Positions 8,419-16,994 of a DNA stretch of 50,846 bases are shown here, in pieces. Position 1 is the stretch's first letter; every line of letters starts with the position of its first letter. The translations under genes were made by a program, and so were the position numbers. The DNA lies in assembly GCA_035541755.1 (NCBI GenBank), contig DATKMQ010000152.1, positions 1 to 50,846 of the forward strand. Reading direction: 5' to 3'. The notes under the pieces were generated by a model that saw only the letters and a program-made list of their open reading frames with translations, was not told the DNA's origin and searched no databases. Source of the DNA: Syntrophorhabdaceae bacterium (GTDB taxonomy: Bacteria > Desulfobacterota > Syntrophorhabdia > Syntrophorhabdales > Syntrophorhabdaceae).

Positions 8419-9351
8419 ATGCAATCCTCCCTTCGTCTCCGCGATATTATACTGGTTCTCGTGGTCATGTGTTCTATGACCCTGGGTATCATTTTTCCCG
8501 ATTTCGGCTTACGGTTCAGTACTCTTCCTTTTTATTCCCTGATGATAAATTTCTTTCTCAGCTACCTGTCGATCGACCTTAAGTCCGTCTGGAGGATGCT
8601 TAAGAACCACGCCGTACGGATTCTCGCGATCGCACTCGTGAAACTGACCATACTGCCGGTGATCCTTTATTTACTCTTCTACTATGTTGCCCCGAGTTAT
8701 GCCCTTTCGGCCCTCTTGTTGACGGGTGTTTCCGCCGGGGTTGTGGCCCCCATGATTTCAAACATGGTTGAGGGCAATAGTGCGCTTGTTCTGCTTGTCG
8801 TGGTGATCACGTCGGCGCTCGCGCCTTTTACCTTGCCGGCTCTCATTAAGATAATCCTGGCAAAAGAAGCGGCTATTTCCTTTTTATCCATGCTGCGCAC
8901 CCTGGCCACGGTGATCTTTGTTCCCATCGCCGTTGTTGAAATCATCCGATACCTGGCGCCCAAGATTATAGGGCCGATCCTGAGAATACAGTTTCCCGTC
9001 TCGCTTATTCTTTTTGCCATGATCAACCTCGGGGTCTTTTACCGGTATGCGCCTTTCTTCAAAAGAGAACCGTCTGTAATCGTTATGGCAACGGTGGTGG
9101 CCTCAGCACTGGCCGCAATTTACTGTGTGGTTGGTATCCTGTTTTTTCGTAATGGGTCGGTGGAAGACCAGTTGGCCGGAGCGGTTATGCTCGGCAACCT
9201 CAACAACGTGCTCGTGATTGTCTTTTCATCGGAGTTCTTCGGTCCCGTAGAGCCTCTGGTTGCGGCGATGTACATGATCCCTTTTTTTGGCATCGTTATT
9301 CCGCTTCGTTACTACGCCGGGCGAAAGAGAATGGCGGCATACAGGAGCTAA
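8419..9351 (+). CDS. Bile acid:sodium symporter (BASS) family membrane protein
   Basis: The protein has 310 residues, nearly all of it in hydrophobic segments, with roughly nine or ten membrane spans. The pattern of small residues and short loops, including SAGVVAPMISNMVEGNSALV around residues 108-127 and GAVMLGNLNNVLVIV near residue 259, fits the BASS/SBF fold with its two broken helices at the sodium and substrate sites. Members move organic anions such as bile acids, pantoate or keto acids with sodium. The substrate here is unknown. The gene is convergent with the MATE exporter gene. No strong Shine-Dalgarno is seen before the ATG. Confidence 0.75.
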   Translation: MQSSLRLRDIILVLVVMCSMTLGIIFPDFGLRFSTLPFYSLMINFFLSYLSIDLKSVWRMLKNHAVRILAIALVKLTILPVILYLLFYYVAPSYALSALLLTGVSAGVVAPMISNMVEGNSALVLLVVVITSALAPFTLPALIKIILAKEAAISFLSMLRTLATVIFVPIAVVEIIRYLAPKIIGPILRIQFPVSLILFAMINLGVFYRYAPFFKREPSVIVMATVVASALAAIYCVVGILFFRNGSVEDQLAGAVMLGNLNNVLVIVFSSEFFGPVEPLVAAMYMIPFFGIVIPLRYYAGRKRMAAYRS

Positions 9352-9491
9352 GACACATGATTTTAGCCGCATTCAATCCTAAAGTCTCATTTCTGGCGGT
9401 TAAGCCTGTCTCGCGGCTTATGTAAAGTATCAATAACAAGGCGCCCTCAAAAGAGGGGTGGAGCAGGACGTGAGAGGGTAGCGGGCGACCG

Positions 9492-10862
9492 TTACGTGGC
9501 CGATAGAATCTTGCCCGACCAGTATATGCCAATCAACCCCGCCAATATGTCGGTCGCGAGTCGTCCCCAGAAAACGCCCTTAAGCCCAAAGAGAACGCTC
9601 CCTGCTATGGTGAGGGGTATGAGCAGGGCCACAACCCGTATGATGTTGAGGGCAGAGGCCCGCAAAGGTTTGTGAGTACCTGTCATGGTAAACCCGGAGT
9701 AACGGTGGACCTCGGTCATCCCGTATCCCAAACTCGTAATGTAAATGTATGAACAGATGGCCCCTATGACGGCCGCATCGGTTGAAAAGATCCCCGCTAT
9801 GGGTCTCGCGAAGATGATAAGCACAAGGCCGAGGAAGATGCCGTAAAGGATTGCGAATGTCATTGTTCCTTTTCTCGCCTTTTTAATTCTGTCCATCCGG
9901 CGCGCCCCGTAATTCTGGGCGATAAACGGAACGAGCGGTATACCCACGGTCGCCGGTATCATGTAGCCGAATATCTCGATTCTGCCCGCAACCCCCATGG
10001 CCGCAACGGCCGCAGTGCCGTAGCCGGCCGCGAGCTTGGTCATTACGGTCGCCGAGACGGGGCTCATTATCATACCCAGGGCGCCGGGGATACCGAACCG
10101 GAGAATCTTTCCCCAGGACGCGAAAAGCGCGTGACCCGTTAAAGCGCTCCAGTCCACGAGCTTGAGTTTCTTCGCCAGGATGTAGCACGCAATGATCAGG
10201 GCCGTTGCCTGCGAGAGTATCGTGGCAAGCGCCGCGCCCGCTATACCCATGCGCGGCATGCCGAACATCCCGAAAATGAGTACCATGTCCAGAAACGCAT
10301 TGAGCACCGTACTGCTCACCATGAGAAGACTGACGGCCTTTGTATTGCCCGTGCTCACTATGAGGTCGGCCATGACCATCTGAAACACCGTGATGATCGT
10401 GCCTGAGTACCATATCTTCATGTACCGGGCCACGAGCTTGAGCACCTCTCCGGAGGCCCCGAGGCGCGAAAAGACGGGCCCGATCGTAAAAATGCCCACC
10501 GCCGTAATCAGCGCAGCAAAGGGCACGCCGAGGAGCAAGGTCTGTGTGGTGAGTTGTGCGGCCTTCTTGTGATCTCTTTCGCCTATCGCGTGCGCCACAA
10601 GTGGCATGGCTCCGCTGCCTAATCCGCGGATGAGGAACACGAGGAGCATGACCACCGGGAAGGTAAAGGAAATCGCGGCGAGCGCCTCGGTACCGAGCCT
10701 GGAGACAAACCACGCATTGGTAAGCTGGTACGTAGTCAGGGCAAACGTACCGGCGAGCATGGGCACAGCCATACCGATGATTGTTTTTGACACGCTCTTG
10801 TCGACAAGCTTCGACACGTTATGCATGGATTTCCCCGTAAAGATATCTGTGGCATCGCGCAT
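9492..10862 (-). CDS. MATE family efflux transporter
   Basis: The protein has 456 residues from the ATG at 10862. A later ATG at 10826 would start at MHNVSKLVDKSVS and is also possible. It has twelve predicted membrane segments in two similar halves, with the MATE features of an N-terminal TIIGMAVPMLAG segment and GAMPLVAHAIGERDHKKA after helix 2; the second half contains GVAGRIEIFGYMIPATVG. The family exports cationic drugs, toxins or lipidic compounds in exchange for sodium or protons. It is followed upstream, on the same strand, by a DegT aminotransferase gene 18 bases away, so the two are probably co-transcribed, but that does not reveal a substrate. Confidence 0.93.
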   Translation of the reverse strand: MRDATDIFTGKSMHNVSKLVDKSVSKTIIGMAVPMLAGTFALTTYQLTNAWFVSRLGTEALAAISFTFPVVMLLVFLIRGLGSGAMPLVAHAIGERDHKKAAQLTTQTLLLGVPFAALITAVGIFTIGPVFSRLGASGEVLKLVARYMKIWYSGTIITVFQMVMADLIVSTGNTKAVSLLMVSSTVLNAFLDMVLIFGMFGMPRMGIAGAALATILSQATALIIACYILAKKLKLVDWSALTGHALFASWGKILRFGIPGALGMIMSPVSATVMTKLAAGYGTAAVAAMGVAGRIEIFGYMIPATVGIPLVPFIAQNYGARRMDRIKKARKGTMTFAILYGIFLGLVLIIFARPIAGIFSTDAAVIGAICSYIYITSLGYGMTEVHRYSGFTMTGTHKPLRASALNIIRVVALLIPLTIAGSVLFGLKGVFWGRLATDILAGLIGIYWSGKILSAT

Positions 10863-10880
10863 CAAGCCACAGATAGACGA

Positions 10881-12002
10881 TCAGGAGCGGAAGAACTCCC
10901 TGACACATTTAGCCACATATGCCCGCTCACTATTCTTCAATTCGGGATACACAGGCAGGGCGAGAGAGGTCTTTGCGGTCAGCTCGGCCACGGGAAAATC
11001 ACCTTCTCTGTATCCGAGGTAGGAGAAACATGGCTGTAAGTGGAGCGGAAGAGGATAATAGACCCCGCATATGATGCCACGTTCTTTGAGGAAGACTTGC
11101 AGTTCGTCGCGCTTTGGAGTGCGTATGACGTAGTGATGAAAGATGTGCGACGTATCGGTTGTATCGGTGGCGTTAACCGGGAGCAAAAGCGGCAGTTTCT
11201 TGAATTGTTTGCTGTAGTAGGCCGCATTAGCCCTGCGCCTCGTGTTCCATGACTCGAGGTGTGGGAATTTGACCGTGAGGGCGCATGCCTTGATCTCGTC
11301 GAGACGGCTGTTGAGCCCAATCATCTCGTGGTAATACTGATCTCCCATGCCGTGGACGCGGAGTTTTCTTACCTTTTCGCCGATGTCTGCCCGCCTGGTG
11401 TAGACCACACCCCCCTCACCGATGCCGCCCAGGTTCTTTGTGGGGTAGAAGCTCGAGGCGGCCACATCGCCAAAAGCCCCTGACATGACACCATTCTTTC
11501 TGGCACCCAGGGACTGGGCGCAATCCTCGACAAGGGCGAGTCCATGATTTCGAGCAATCTCACCGATCCGCTGCATGTCGCAGACCTGACCGAAGAGATG
11601 GACTACGGTGATAGTCTTTGTGCGGGAAGTGATGGCCTTTTCAATGCGGGTTGGGTCTATGTTCATGGTGGCCTCATCGATGTCGACGAATACGGGTGTA
11701 CCGCCCAGTATTGCGATGGAACTTGCTGTGGAAAAGAATGTATACGGTGTGGTGATGACCTCGTCACCCGCCTTGATATCAAGAGCCATGAGTGCGAGGA
11801 TGAGAGCATCCGTGCCGTTGGCGCAGGAAATCGCATGCGCCACACCCGCGTAGGTCGAGATCTGTTGTTCCAGTTTGGCGCAGAAAGGTCCGAGAATGAG
11901 GCGCTGCTCGTCAAGTATCTGCCTGATGCCGGTCATGATTTCTTTCCTGAGACCCTTGAATTGGGCCTTGAGGTTGATAGGGGGTATGTTCATCATATCC
12001 AT
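10881..12002 (-). CDS. DegT/DnrJ/EryC1/StrS aminotransferase
   Basis: The protein has 373 residues and belongs to the fold type I PLP enzymes that aminate keto-sugars or related compounds. Visible motifs are CANGTDAL (residues 60-67), the PLP-phosphate region YTFFSTASS, VEDCAQSLGA (residues 158-167), where the Asp contacts the pyridine nitrogen, and SSFYPTKNLGG with the Schiff-base Lys189. The start is ambiguous: ATGs at 12002, 11996 and 11993 all follow an AAAGGA sequence, the second having the best spacing. It normally makes amino sugars for polysaccharides or antibiotics, but no sugar nucleotide genes are adjacent. A MATE exporter gene follows. Confidence 0.93.
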   Translation of the reverse strand: MDMMNIPPINLKAQFKGLRKEIMTGIRQILDEQRLILGPFCAKLEQQISTYAGVAHAISCANGTDALILALMALDIKAGDEVITTPYTFFSTASSIAILGGTPVFVDIDEATMNIDPTRIEKAITSRTKTITVVHLFGQVCDMQRIGEIARNHGLALVEDCAQSLGARKNGVMSGAFGDVAASSFYPTKNLGGIGEGGVVYTRRADIGEKVRKLRVHGMGDQYYHEMIGLNSRLDEIKACALTVKFPHLESWNTRRRANAAYYSKQFKKLPLLLPVNATDTTDTSHIFHHYVIRTPKRDELQVFLKERGIICGVYYPLPLHLQPCFSYLGYREGDFPVAELTAKTSLALPVYPELKNSERAYVAKCVREFFRS

Positions 12003-12186
12003 TTCCTTTCCGGGATTTGATCTGTTCCGATGGAATTTAGGGCTATGTTAGCACATCTGGGCGCAACATCTCAAGGGTTCATTCGGAATAAAAGAGACGG
12101 AATCCATCGAAAAATCACCGGGATAAAAAACCTTGGAACCGGCCAGGGCAAGGGGGTGCAAAAAGTCTTGAATTATGCTAAAATCG

Positions 12187-12215
12187 TTGACAAAGAATCA
12201 CAATTACGATAAAAG
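12187..12215 (+). promoter_or_regulatory. Promoter of the thiolase-crotonase-etf operon
   Basis: TTGACA at 12187-12192 and TAAAAG at 12210-12215 are 17 bases apart, about 36 bases before the thiolase ATG. An additional TGCTAAAAT extended -10 sequence lies at 12176-12184 without a matching -35. Confidence 0.6.
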
Positions 12216-12251
12216 ATTGTGAAAGTTTTTTCAAATGAAAGGAGATCCCTT

Positions 12252-13535
12252 ATGAAAGAGGCAGTCATCGTGTCATGTGCAAGAACGGCGATTGGTCAAT
12301 TCGGCCAGTCTCTTAAGGATGTGCCCGTGGTCAAGCTCGGCGGAATAGCCATTAAAGAGGCCATCAAGAGGGCAGGCATACGGCCTTCGAAAAACAAGGA
12401 CAAAGAGTTTGCCCCTGCGGTCTTTCAAGGCAAAACCGACACGGAGCTCGAAGCAAAACATTATGATTATGACAGCAGTTTGAAAGAGGTGGTTATTGAC
12501 GAAGTAGTCATGGGAAATGTGCTCCAGGCGGGTCTTGGCCAGAACTCGGGCAGGCAGGCGAGCATTGAGGGTGGCGTCCCTAAGGAGACTGCGGCGTACA
12601 CCATCAACAAGGTCTGCTCCTCGGGACTGAGGGCCATAATCAGCGGCATGCAATCGATCATGGTGGGCGATAACGACGTGGTCGTGGCAGGCGGTATGGA
12701 GAACATGAGCCAGGCGCCGTTTGCATTGCCGTCTTTGAGATTCGGTGCGAGGATGTTCGATACCAAGGCCATAGACCTCATGGTCCTCGATGGAATCTGG
12801 GAGATCTTTTACGGCTACCATATGGGCCTTACGGCCGAGAATATCGCTGCGAAGTACGGGATTTCCCGGGTGGAGCAGGATACGTTCGGTCTTGTGAGCC
12901 ATCAGAGGGCGCGCAAGGCCATCAAGGAAGGTCTGTTTAAGGCTGAGATCGTACCGGTGAAGATTCCGCAGAAGAAGGGCGATCCCGTTGTTTTCGATAC
13001 CGATGAAAGACCGATGGATACGACCCTCGAAAAGATGGGGGCGCTTGCCACTGCGTTTAAGAAAGACGGAACCGTTACCGCCGGCAACGCTTCCGGTCTC
13101 AACGACGCGGCATCTGCCGTGGTCCTTATGTCCAAAGACAAGGCCAAGGAACTCAGCATCAAACCCATGGGCAAGATCATCTCCTGGGCTAACGGCGGCC
13201 TGGACCCGGCCTTTATGGGGTTAGGCCCTATACCGGCCATCAAGAAAGCCTTGAACAAAGCCAATCTCACCATTGATAAAATCGATCTTATCGAGCTCAA
13301 CGAAGCATTTGCTTCCCAGTCACTCGCGTGCATAAAGGAGCTCGGCGTAAATACGGATAAATGTAATATGTTCGGCGGCGGCATTTCTCTCGGGCATCCG
13401 ATCGGATGCACAGGCGCCCGCCTTGTTACTACTGCGCTGTATCAGATGCAGAGACTCAATTTGCGCTACGGCCTCGTGTCCATGTGTATCGGGGGCGGTA
13501 TGGGACTCGCAGCGGTCCTCGAAAGAGAGGCATAG
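12252..13535 (+). CDS. Acetyl-CoA acetyltransferase (thiolase) with an N-terminal-half insertion
   Basis: Translation should begin at the ATG at 12252, which has AAAGGAG 7 bases upstream, giving 427 residues. The acylated Cys is Cys122 in TINKVCSSGL; NEAFASQ, GGISLGHPIGCTGAR and CIGGGMG supply the remaining active-site His, Cys and oxyanion residues. It condenses or cleaves acetoacetyl-CoA or longer 3-ketoacyl-CoA. Against ordinary thiolases of about 393 residues, roughly 33 extra residues occupy positions 46-78, between RAGIRP and the VIDEVVMGNVLQAG strand. It leads an operon with enoyl-CoA hydratase, etfB and etfA, so the likely role is short-chain acyl-CoA metabolism. Confidence 0.95.
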   Translation: MKEAVIVSCARTAIGQFGQSLKDVPVVKLGGIAIKEAIKRAGIRPSKNKDKEFAPAVFQGKTDTELEAKHYDYDSSLKEVVIDEVVMGNVLQAGLGQNSGRQASIEGGVPKETAAYTINKVCSSGLRAIISGMQSIMVGDNDVVVAGGMENMSQAPFALPSLRFGARMFDTKAIDLMVLDGIWEIFYGYHMGLTAENIAAKYGISRVEQDTFGLVSHQRARKAIKEGLFKAEIVPVKIPQKKGDPVVFDTDERPMDTTLEKMGALATAFKKDGTVTAGNASGLNDAASAVVLMSKDKAKELSIKPMGKIISWANGGLDPAFMGLGPIPAIKKALNKANLTIDKIDLIELNEAFASQSLACIKELGVNTDKCNMFGGGISLGHPIGCTGARLVTTALYQMQRLNLRYGLVSMCIGGGMGLAAVLEREA

Positions 13536-13539
13536 AATC

Positions 13540-14322
13540 ATGGAGTACAAGAACGTTATCGTTGAAGTCAAAGAGGGCATAGGCATTCTGAAGATCGCCA
13601 GGCCAAAGGCGCTTAACGCGCTCAACTCAGAGACACTGACTGAAATCAAACATGCCGGGGAGGCCCTGGGTGCAAATAAGGATGTGAGGGTGGTTATCGT
13701 CACAGGGGAAGGGGACAAGGCTTTTGTTGCAGGGGCGGACATCGTAGAAATGAAGGACATGACGGCCCTTGAGGGCATGGCTTTTTCGGCACGCGGCCAC
13801 GAGGCCATGAATACCCTCGAGAATATGGAAAAACCGGTTATAGCGGCGGTAAACGGTTTCGCCCTGGGCGGTGGTTTTGAACTCGCCCTTGCCTGCGACT
13901 TTATCTATGCATCCGACAAGGCCAAGGTCGGTTTTCCGGAAACCACGCTCGGCATCCATCCCGGTTTCGGCGGGACGCAAAGGACAGCCAAGGTGGTAGG
14001 ACTCGCCCGAGCCAAAGAACTGATATTTACCGGCAAGACTATCACGGCTCAAGAGGCTCTTGAGTTAGGGCTCATTAACCGGGTTCTCCCTCACGATCAG
14101 CTCATGAGTGAAGTCATGGCTCTCGCAGAGAAGATCAAAAACAATGGCCCCTTCGGAATCAAGCTCGCTAAAGAATGTATCAACAAAAGTCAATCGCTTT
14201 CGAGCAAGCAGGGACTCGCACTGGAAGCGGAAGATTTTGGCATGTGCTTTGCCAGCAAGGACCAAAAAGAAGGCATGTCGGCCTTCGTAGAAAAAAGAAA
14301 AGCCACCTTTACGGGTGAGTAA
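13540..14322 (+). CDS. Enoyl-CoA hydratase / crotonase
   Basis: The start is the ATG at 13540, 4 bases after the thiolase stop, giving 260 residues; the open frame upstream is inside the thiolase gene. Both catalytic glutamates of crotonases are present, Glu114 in GGGFELALACDF and Glu134 in FPETTLGIHPGFGGTQR, and the oxyanion-hole segments FVAGADIVEM and FALGGG are intact. It should hydrate crotonyl-CoA or a similar enoyl-CoA. Placement between thiolase and etfBA indicates beta-oxidation or its reversal. The matching 3-hydroxyacyl-CoA dehydrogenase and acyl-CoA dehydrogenase genes are not in this operon. Confidence 0.95.
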   Translation: MEYKNVIVEVKEGIGILKIARPKALNALNSETLTEIKHAGEALGANKDVRVVIVTGEGDKAFVAGADIVEMKDMTALEGMAFSARGHEAMNTLENMEKPVIAAVNGFALGGGFELALACDFIYASDKAKVGFPETTLGIHPGFGGTQRTAKVVGLARAKELIFTGKTITAQEALELGLINRVLPHDQLMSEVMALAEKIKNNGPFGIKLAKECINKSQSLSSKQGLALEAEDFGMCFASKDQKEGMSAFVEKRKATFTGE

Positions 14323-14342
14323 TACTGTCCAAGGAGGACGCT

Positions 14343-15140
14343 GTGAAGATAGCGGTTTGTTTAAAGCAGGTTCCTGACACTGAGGCGGAAGTTAAATGGG
14401 ATATTCCCCAGGGAGCGCTGGCCAGAGGAGGTATGGATTCGATTACGAACCCGTTTGATGAATTTGCTCTGGAAGAGGCGCTACTTACTAAAGAGAACTA
14501 TGACGGAGAGATTGTGGCGATAACCATGGGCCCTGATAAAGCGGCCGATGTGCTAAGGAACGCCCTGGCCTTGACGGTGGATTCGGTGTATCAGCTGACC
14601 GATCCCGCTTTTGCCGGATCTGATACGTTTGCCACCGCGTCCGTGCTTGCCGCCGCACTCAAGAAGGTTGGCGATGTGGATCTCGTCTTCTGCGGAAAAC
14701 AGTCCACGGACGGCAATACGGGAGTCGTGGGCGCCGAACTGGCGGCGATCCTGGGTTTCAGCCAGCTAACCTATGTCTCGAAAGTGCGTCAGATTGATGC
14801 AGCGGCAAAGAAAATTATTGTTGAGAGGGCCATTGAAGGGGGCAGCGAAGTGGTAGAAGCAAAGCTGCCAGCGGTAGTGTCTGTTGTGAAGGGCATCAAC
14901 GAGCCGAGACTCCCGAACCTCATGGGCATCCGGAAGGCGTCGAAGGTCGAGATTCCGAAATGGAACGGTGGTGATCTCGGAGTAGACGCGGCCAAGGTGG
15001 GCGCTGCCGGTTCTTCCACAAAGGTCGTTGAGATCGCCGTACCGCCGCCTCGGGGCGCCGGAGAAATCCTGAAGGGCGAACTGGAAGAAGTTGTCAATAC
15101 GCTTACCGACAAACTTATAGACTTGAAAGTTATAAAATAG
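14343..15140 (+). CDS. etfB: Electron transfer flavoprotein, beta subunit
   Basis: The protein has 265 residues and starts at a GTG with AAGGAGG 4-5 bases upstream. It opens MKIAVCLKQVPDTEAEVKW, the classic beta-subunit N-terminus, and contains the nucleotide-binding segments AITMGPDKAADVLRNALA and FCGKQSTDGNTGVVGAELA. With EtfA it forms a cytoplasmic FAD heterodimer that takes electrons from acyl-CoA dehydrogenases. The subunit binds AMP, or a second FAD in bifurcating types; which applies is not decided from sequence by eye. It is the third gene of the thiolase operon, 20 bases after the crotonase gene. Confidence 0.97.
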   Translation: MKIAVCLKQVPDTEAEVKWDIPQGALARGGMDSITNPFDEFALEEALLTKENYDGEIVAITMGPDKAADVLRNALALTVDSVYQLTDPAFAGSDTFATASVLAAALKKVGDVDLVFCGKQSTDGNTGVVGAELAAILGFSQLTYVSKVRQIDAAAKKIIVERAIEGGSEVVEAKLPAVVSVVKGINEPRLPNLMGIRKASKVEIPKWNGGDLGVDAAKVGAAGSSTKVVEIAVPPPRGAGEILKGELEEVVNTLTDKLIDLKVIK

Positions 15141-15155
15141 CGAGGAGGGAGAATA

Positions 15156-16142
15156 ATGGCTAACGATGTTTGGGTATACATAGAACATAAAGACGGGGGC
15201 GTATCACCGATGGCCTTTGAACTTCTCGGCATCGGCAAAAAGCTTGCGGATGGTCTCGGTTCCAACGTCTGCGCCTTCGTTATCGGAGATAAAGTAGATG
15301 ATCTGGCAAAAGAGGCATTTGCCTATGGTGCATCCAAAGTCTTTGCGGTCGAGGGTGAAGTCTTTAAGGGATTCAGAGGAGAAGCATACGCGAAAGCAGC
15401 TACGTTCCTTCTCGGGAAACATAAACCGGAAGCAGCCCTGTTCAGGAACACGAGCCAGGGAGTGGATGTGGCGGCGGCAACCGCGGCGAACCTCGGTTTT
15501 GGCCTGTGCACGGACAGCATCGATCTCGCGGCGGACGGTGGCAAACTGAAGATGACCAGGGCAGGGTTCGGCGGCAACTTCACCATAACGGTGGTGAACG
15601 AGAAGGCACAGCCTCAGATCGCTACCGTGAGACCCAAAGCCTTCCCCATGCCGGAGAAGGACGCCTCAAAGAGTGGGGAAGTGGTCAAGGAATCCTTCTC
15701 GCTTGCAGAGGCTGATCTGAACACCAAGGTCACTGAATTCATCAAGGCTTTGACCACGGTCAACCTTGTCGAGGCCGACATCATAGTATCCGGTGGTCGC
15801 GGCACGGGCGGTGAGGAAGGTTTCAGGGTCCTGAAAGAGTTTGCCGATGTACTTGGCGGAGCCCTCGGCGCCTCGCGCGCGGCCGTGGACTCAGGCTGGA
15901 TACCCTATGAGCACCAGGTGGGACAGACCGGCAAGACGGTAAAGCCGAAAATTTATATAGCCTGTGGCATTTCCGGCGCCATCCAGCACCTGGCGGGCAT
16001 GAGAACCTCCGATTGTATCGTGGCCATCAACAAGGATCCCGATGCGCCGATCTTCAAGGCCGCCTCCTTTGGCATTGTGGGCGATTACAAACAACTCGTT
16101 CCCAGGCTCATTGAGGTCTTCAAAACAAAATTGAGCAGATAG
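15156..16142 (+). CDS. etfA: Electron transfer flavoprotein, alpha subunit
   Basis: The protein has 328 residues; GGAGGG stands 5-7 bases before the ATG. The C-terminal FAD domain is complete: [32 protein letters not shown], the [18 protein letters not shown] segment, and [20 protein letters not shown]. It pairs with EtfB from the gene before it to carry electrons from acyl-CoA oxidation to a membrane oxidoreductase or, in a bifurcating complex, to ferredoxin and NAD. There is no ferredoxin domain at the N-terminus. A strong intrinsic terminator follows, closing the operon. Confidence 0.97.
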   Translation: MANDVWVYIEHKDGGVSPMAFELLGIGKKLADGLGSNVCAFVIGDKVDDLAKEAFAYGASKVFAVEGEVFKGFRGEAYAKAATFLLGKHKPEAALFRNTSQGVDVAAATAANLGFGLCTDSIDLAADGGKLKMTRAGFGGNFTITVVNEKAQPQIATVRPKAFPMPEKDASKSGEVVKESFSLAEADLNTKVTEFIKALTTVNLVEADIIVSGGRGTGGEEGFRVLKEFADVLGGALGASRAAVDSGWIPYEHQVGQTGKTVKPKIYIACGISGAIQHLAGMRTSDCIVAINKDPDAPIFKAASFGIVGDYKQLVPRLIEVFKTKLSR

Positions 16143-16164
16143 CATCGATTACGCGGACGGTTAG

Positions 16165-16198
16165 ACGGGGAGCGTTGAGTACGCTCCCCGTTTTGTTT
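16165..16198 (+). terminator. Intrinsic terminator of the thiolase-etf operon
   Basis: An 11-bp perfect stem (16165-16175 with 16181-16191) closes a 5-base loop TGAGT and is followed by TTTGTTTG. It lies 22 bases after the etfA stop. Confidence 0.9.
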
Positions 16199-16351
16199 GC
16201 CTGTAAGAGGGAGTAGAACGCCGCGGGCCTAAGATGCGGGCAGAGTTTTGATAAAACCGTGCGTGCTGAGTTTACGGTCCGGACGAAAAGCCCTTCCGTA
16301 TTCATCACCGGCTGGCGCGATGAGTGCAGAAGGCATATATACAGAATTCAT

Positions 16352-16380
16352 TTGCTCTCAAGTAGATTTTTTTCTAAAAT
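16352..16380 (+). promoter_or_regulatory. Promoter of yedF-desulfurase-DUF3343 operon
   Basis: TTGCTC at 16352-16357 and TAAAAT at 16375-16380 have a 17-base spacer. The yedF ATG begins at 16387, so the transcript would start at or within a base or two of the start codon. Confidence 0.55.
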
Positions 16381-16386
16381 AGATAC

Positions 16387-16965
16387 ATGGAATATTTGGA
16401 TCTCACCGGCATGGTCTGCCCCATGCCTGTTATCGAAACCAAGAGGGCGCTGGAAACCAAAGCTCCTCGGGAAATCGAAGTAGTCGTCGACAATACGACC
16501 TCCAGTGAAAACGTGAAGCGATTTCTCATATCAAGGGGTTATTCTACTTCCACCACTCAAGAGAACGAGAGGTACCGGATAAGGGGTGTGTTGGAGCGAG
16601 CCCTTGAAGATGCTTCCGGTGAGAAGGCAGAGAAACTACTTGTTTACGTTGACGGCGATACTATGGGCAGAGGAAACGACGAACTGGGCAGGATTCTTAT
16701 GCGGGCATTTCTCAAGACAATCAAGGAATTGAAAAATATGCCCTGGAGGATTATCTTCATCAATACGGGTGTCAGAATGGTATCGCAGGAATCGGATTAT
16801 ATAGAGACCTTAAAGGAAATAGAATGTGCGGGTGCCGAAATCCTCTCGTGCGGCACCTGTCTCGATTTTTTCAAACTGAAAGACAGAATTGCGGTAGGGC
16901 GCATAAGCAATATGTTTGAGATCCTTTCCTCGTTCACCGAAGCAACAAAGGTGATCAGACCGTAA
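16387..16965 (+). CDS. yedF: YedF: TusA-like sulfurtransferase domain plus DsrE-like domain
   Basis: The protein has 192 residues. An N-terminal TusA-like domain (1-70) has the motif Cys11-Pro-Met-Pro in GMVCPMPVIETKRAL, the Cys that carries persulfide or selenide in this family. A C-terminal DsrE-like domain (about 85-192) has LLVYVDGDTMGRGNDELG and a CGTC pair near residue 155. This two-domain form is the selenium-metabolism type of YedF, usually found with a class V desulfurase and DUF3343, as here. It lies 30 bases before the desulfurase gene. No Shine-Dalgarno is seen; the -10 box almost abuts the ATG. Confidence 0.9.
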   Translation: MEYLDLTGMVCPMPVIETKRALETKAPREIEVVVDNTTSSENVKRFLISRGYSTSTTQENERYRIRGVLERALEDASGEKAEKLLVYVDGDTMGRGNDELGRILMRAFLKTIKELKNMPWRIIFINTGVRMVSQESDYIETLKEIECAGAEILSCGTCLDFFKLKDRIAVGRISNMFEILSSFTEATKVIRP

Positions 16966-16994
16966 GAGTTTAGACACCCAAAACGGAGTTTTCA

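Noticed and set aside
9883-10713. 276-residue open frame on the minus strand within the MATE gene
   Set aside because: It is another frame of the MATE coding sequence; the protein is low-complexity, rich in Arg, Gly and His, and has no recognisable family.
12273-12902. 209-residue minus-strand open frame
   Set aside because: It is antisense to the thiolase gene, which carries complete catalytic motifs.
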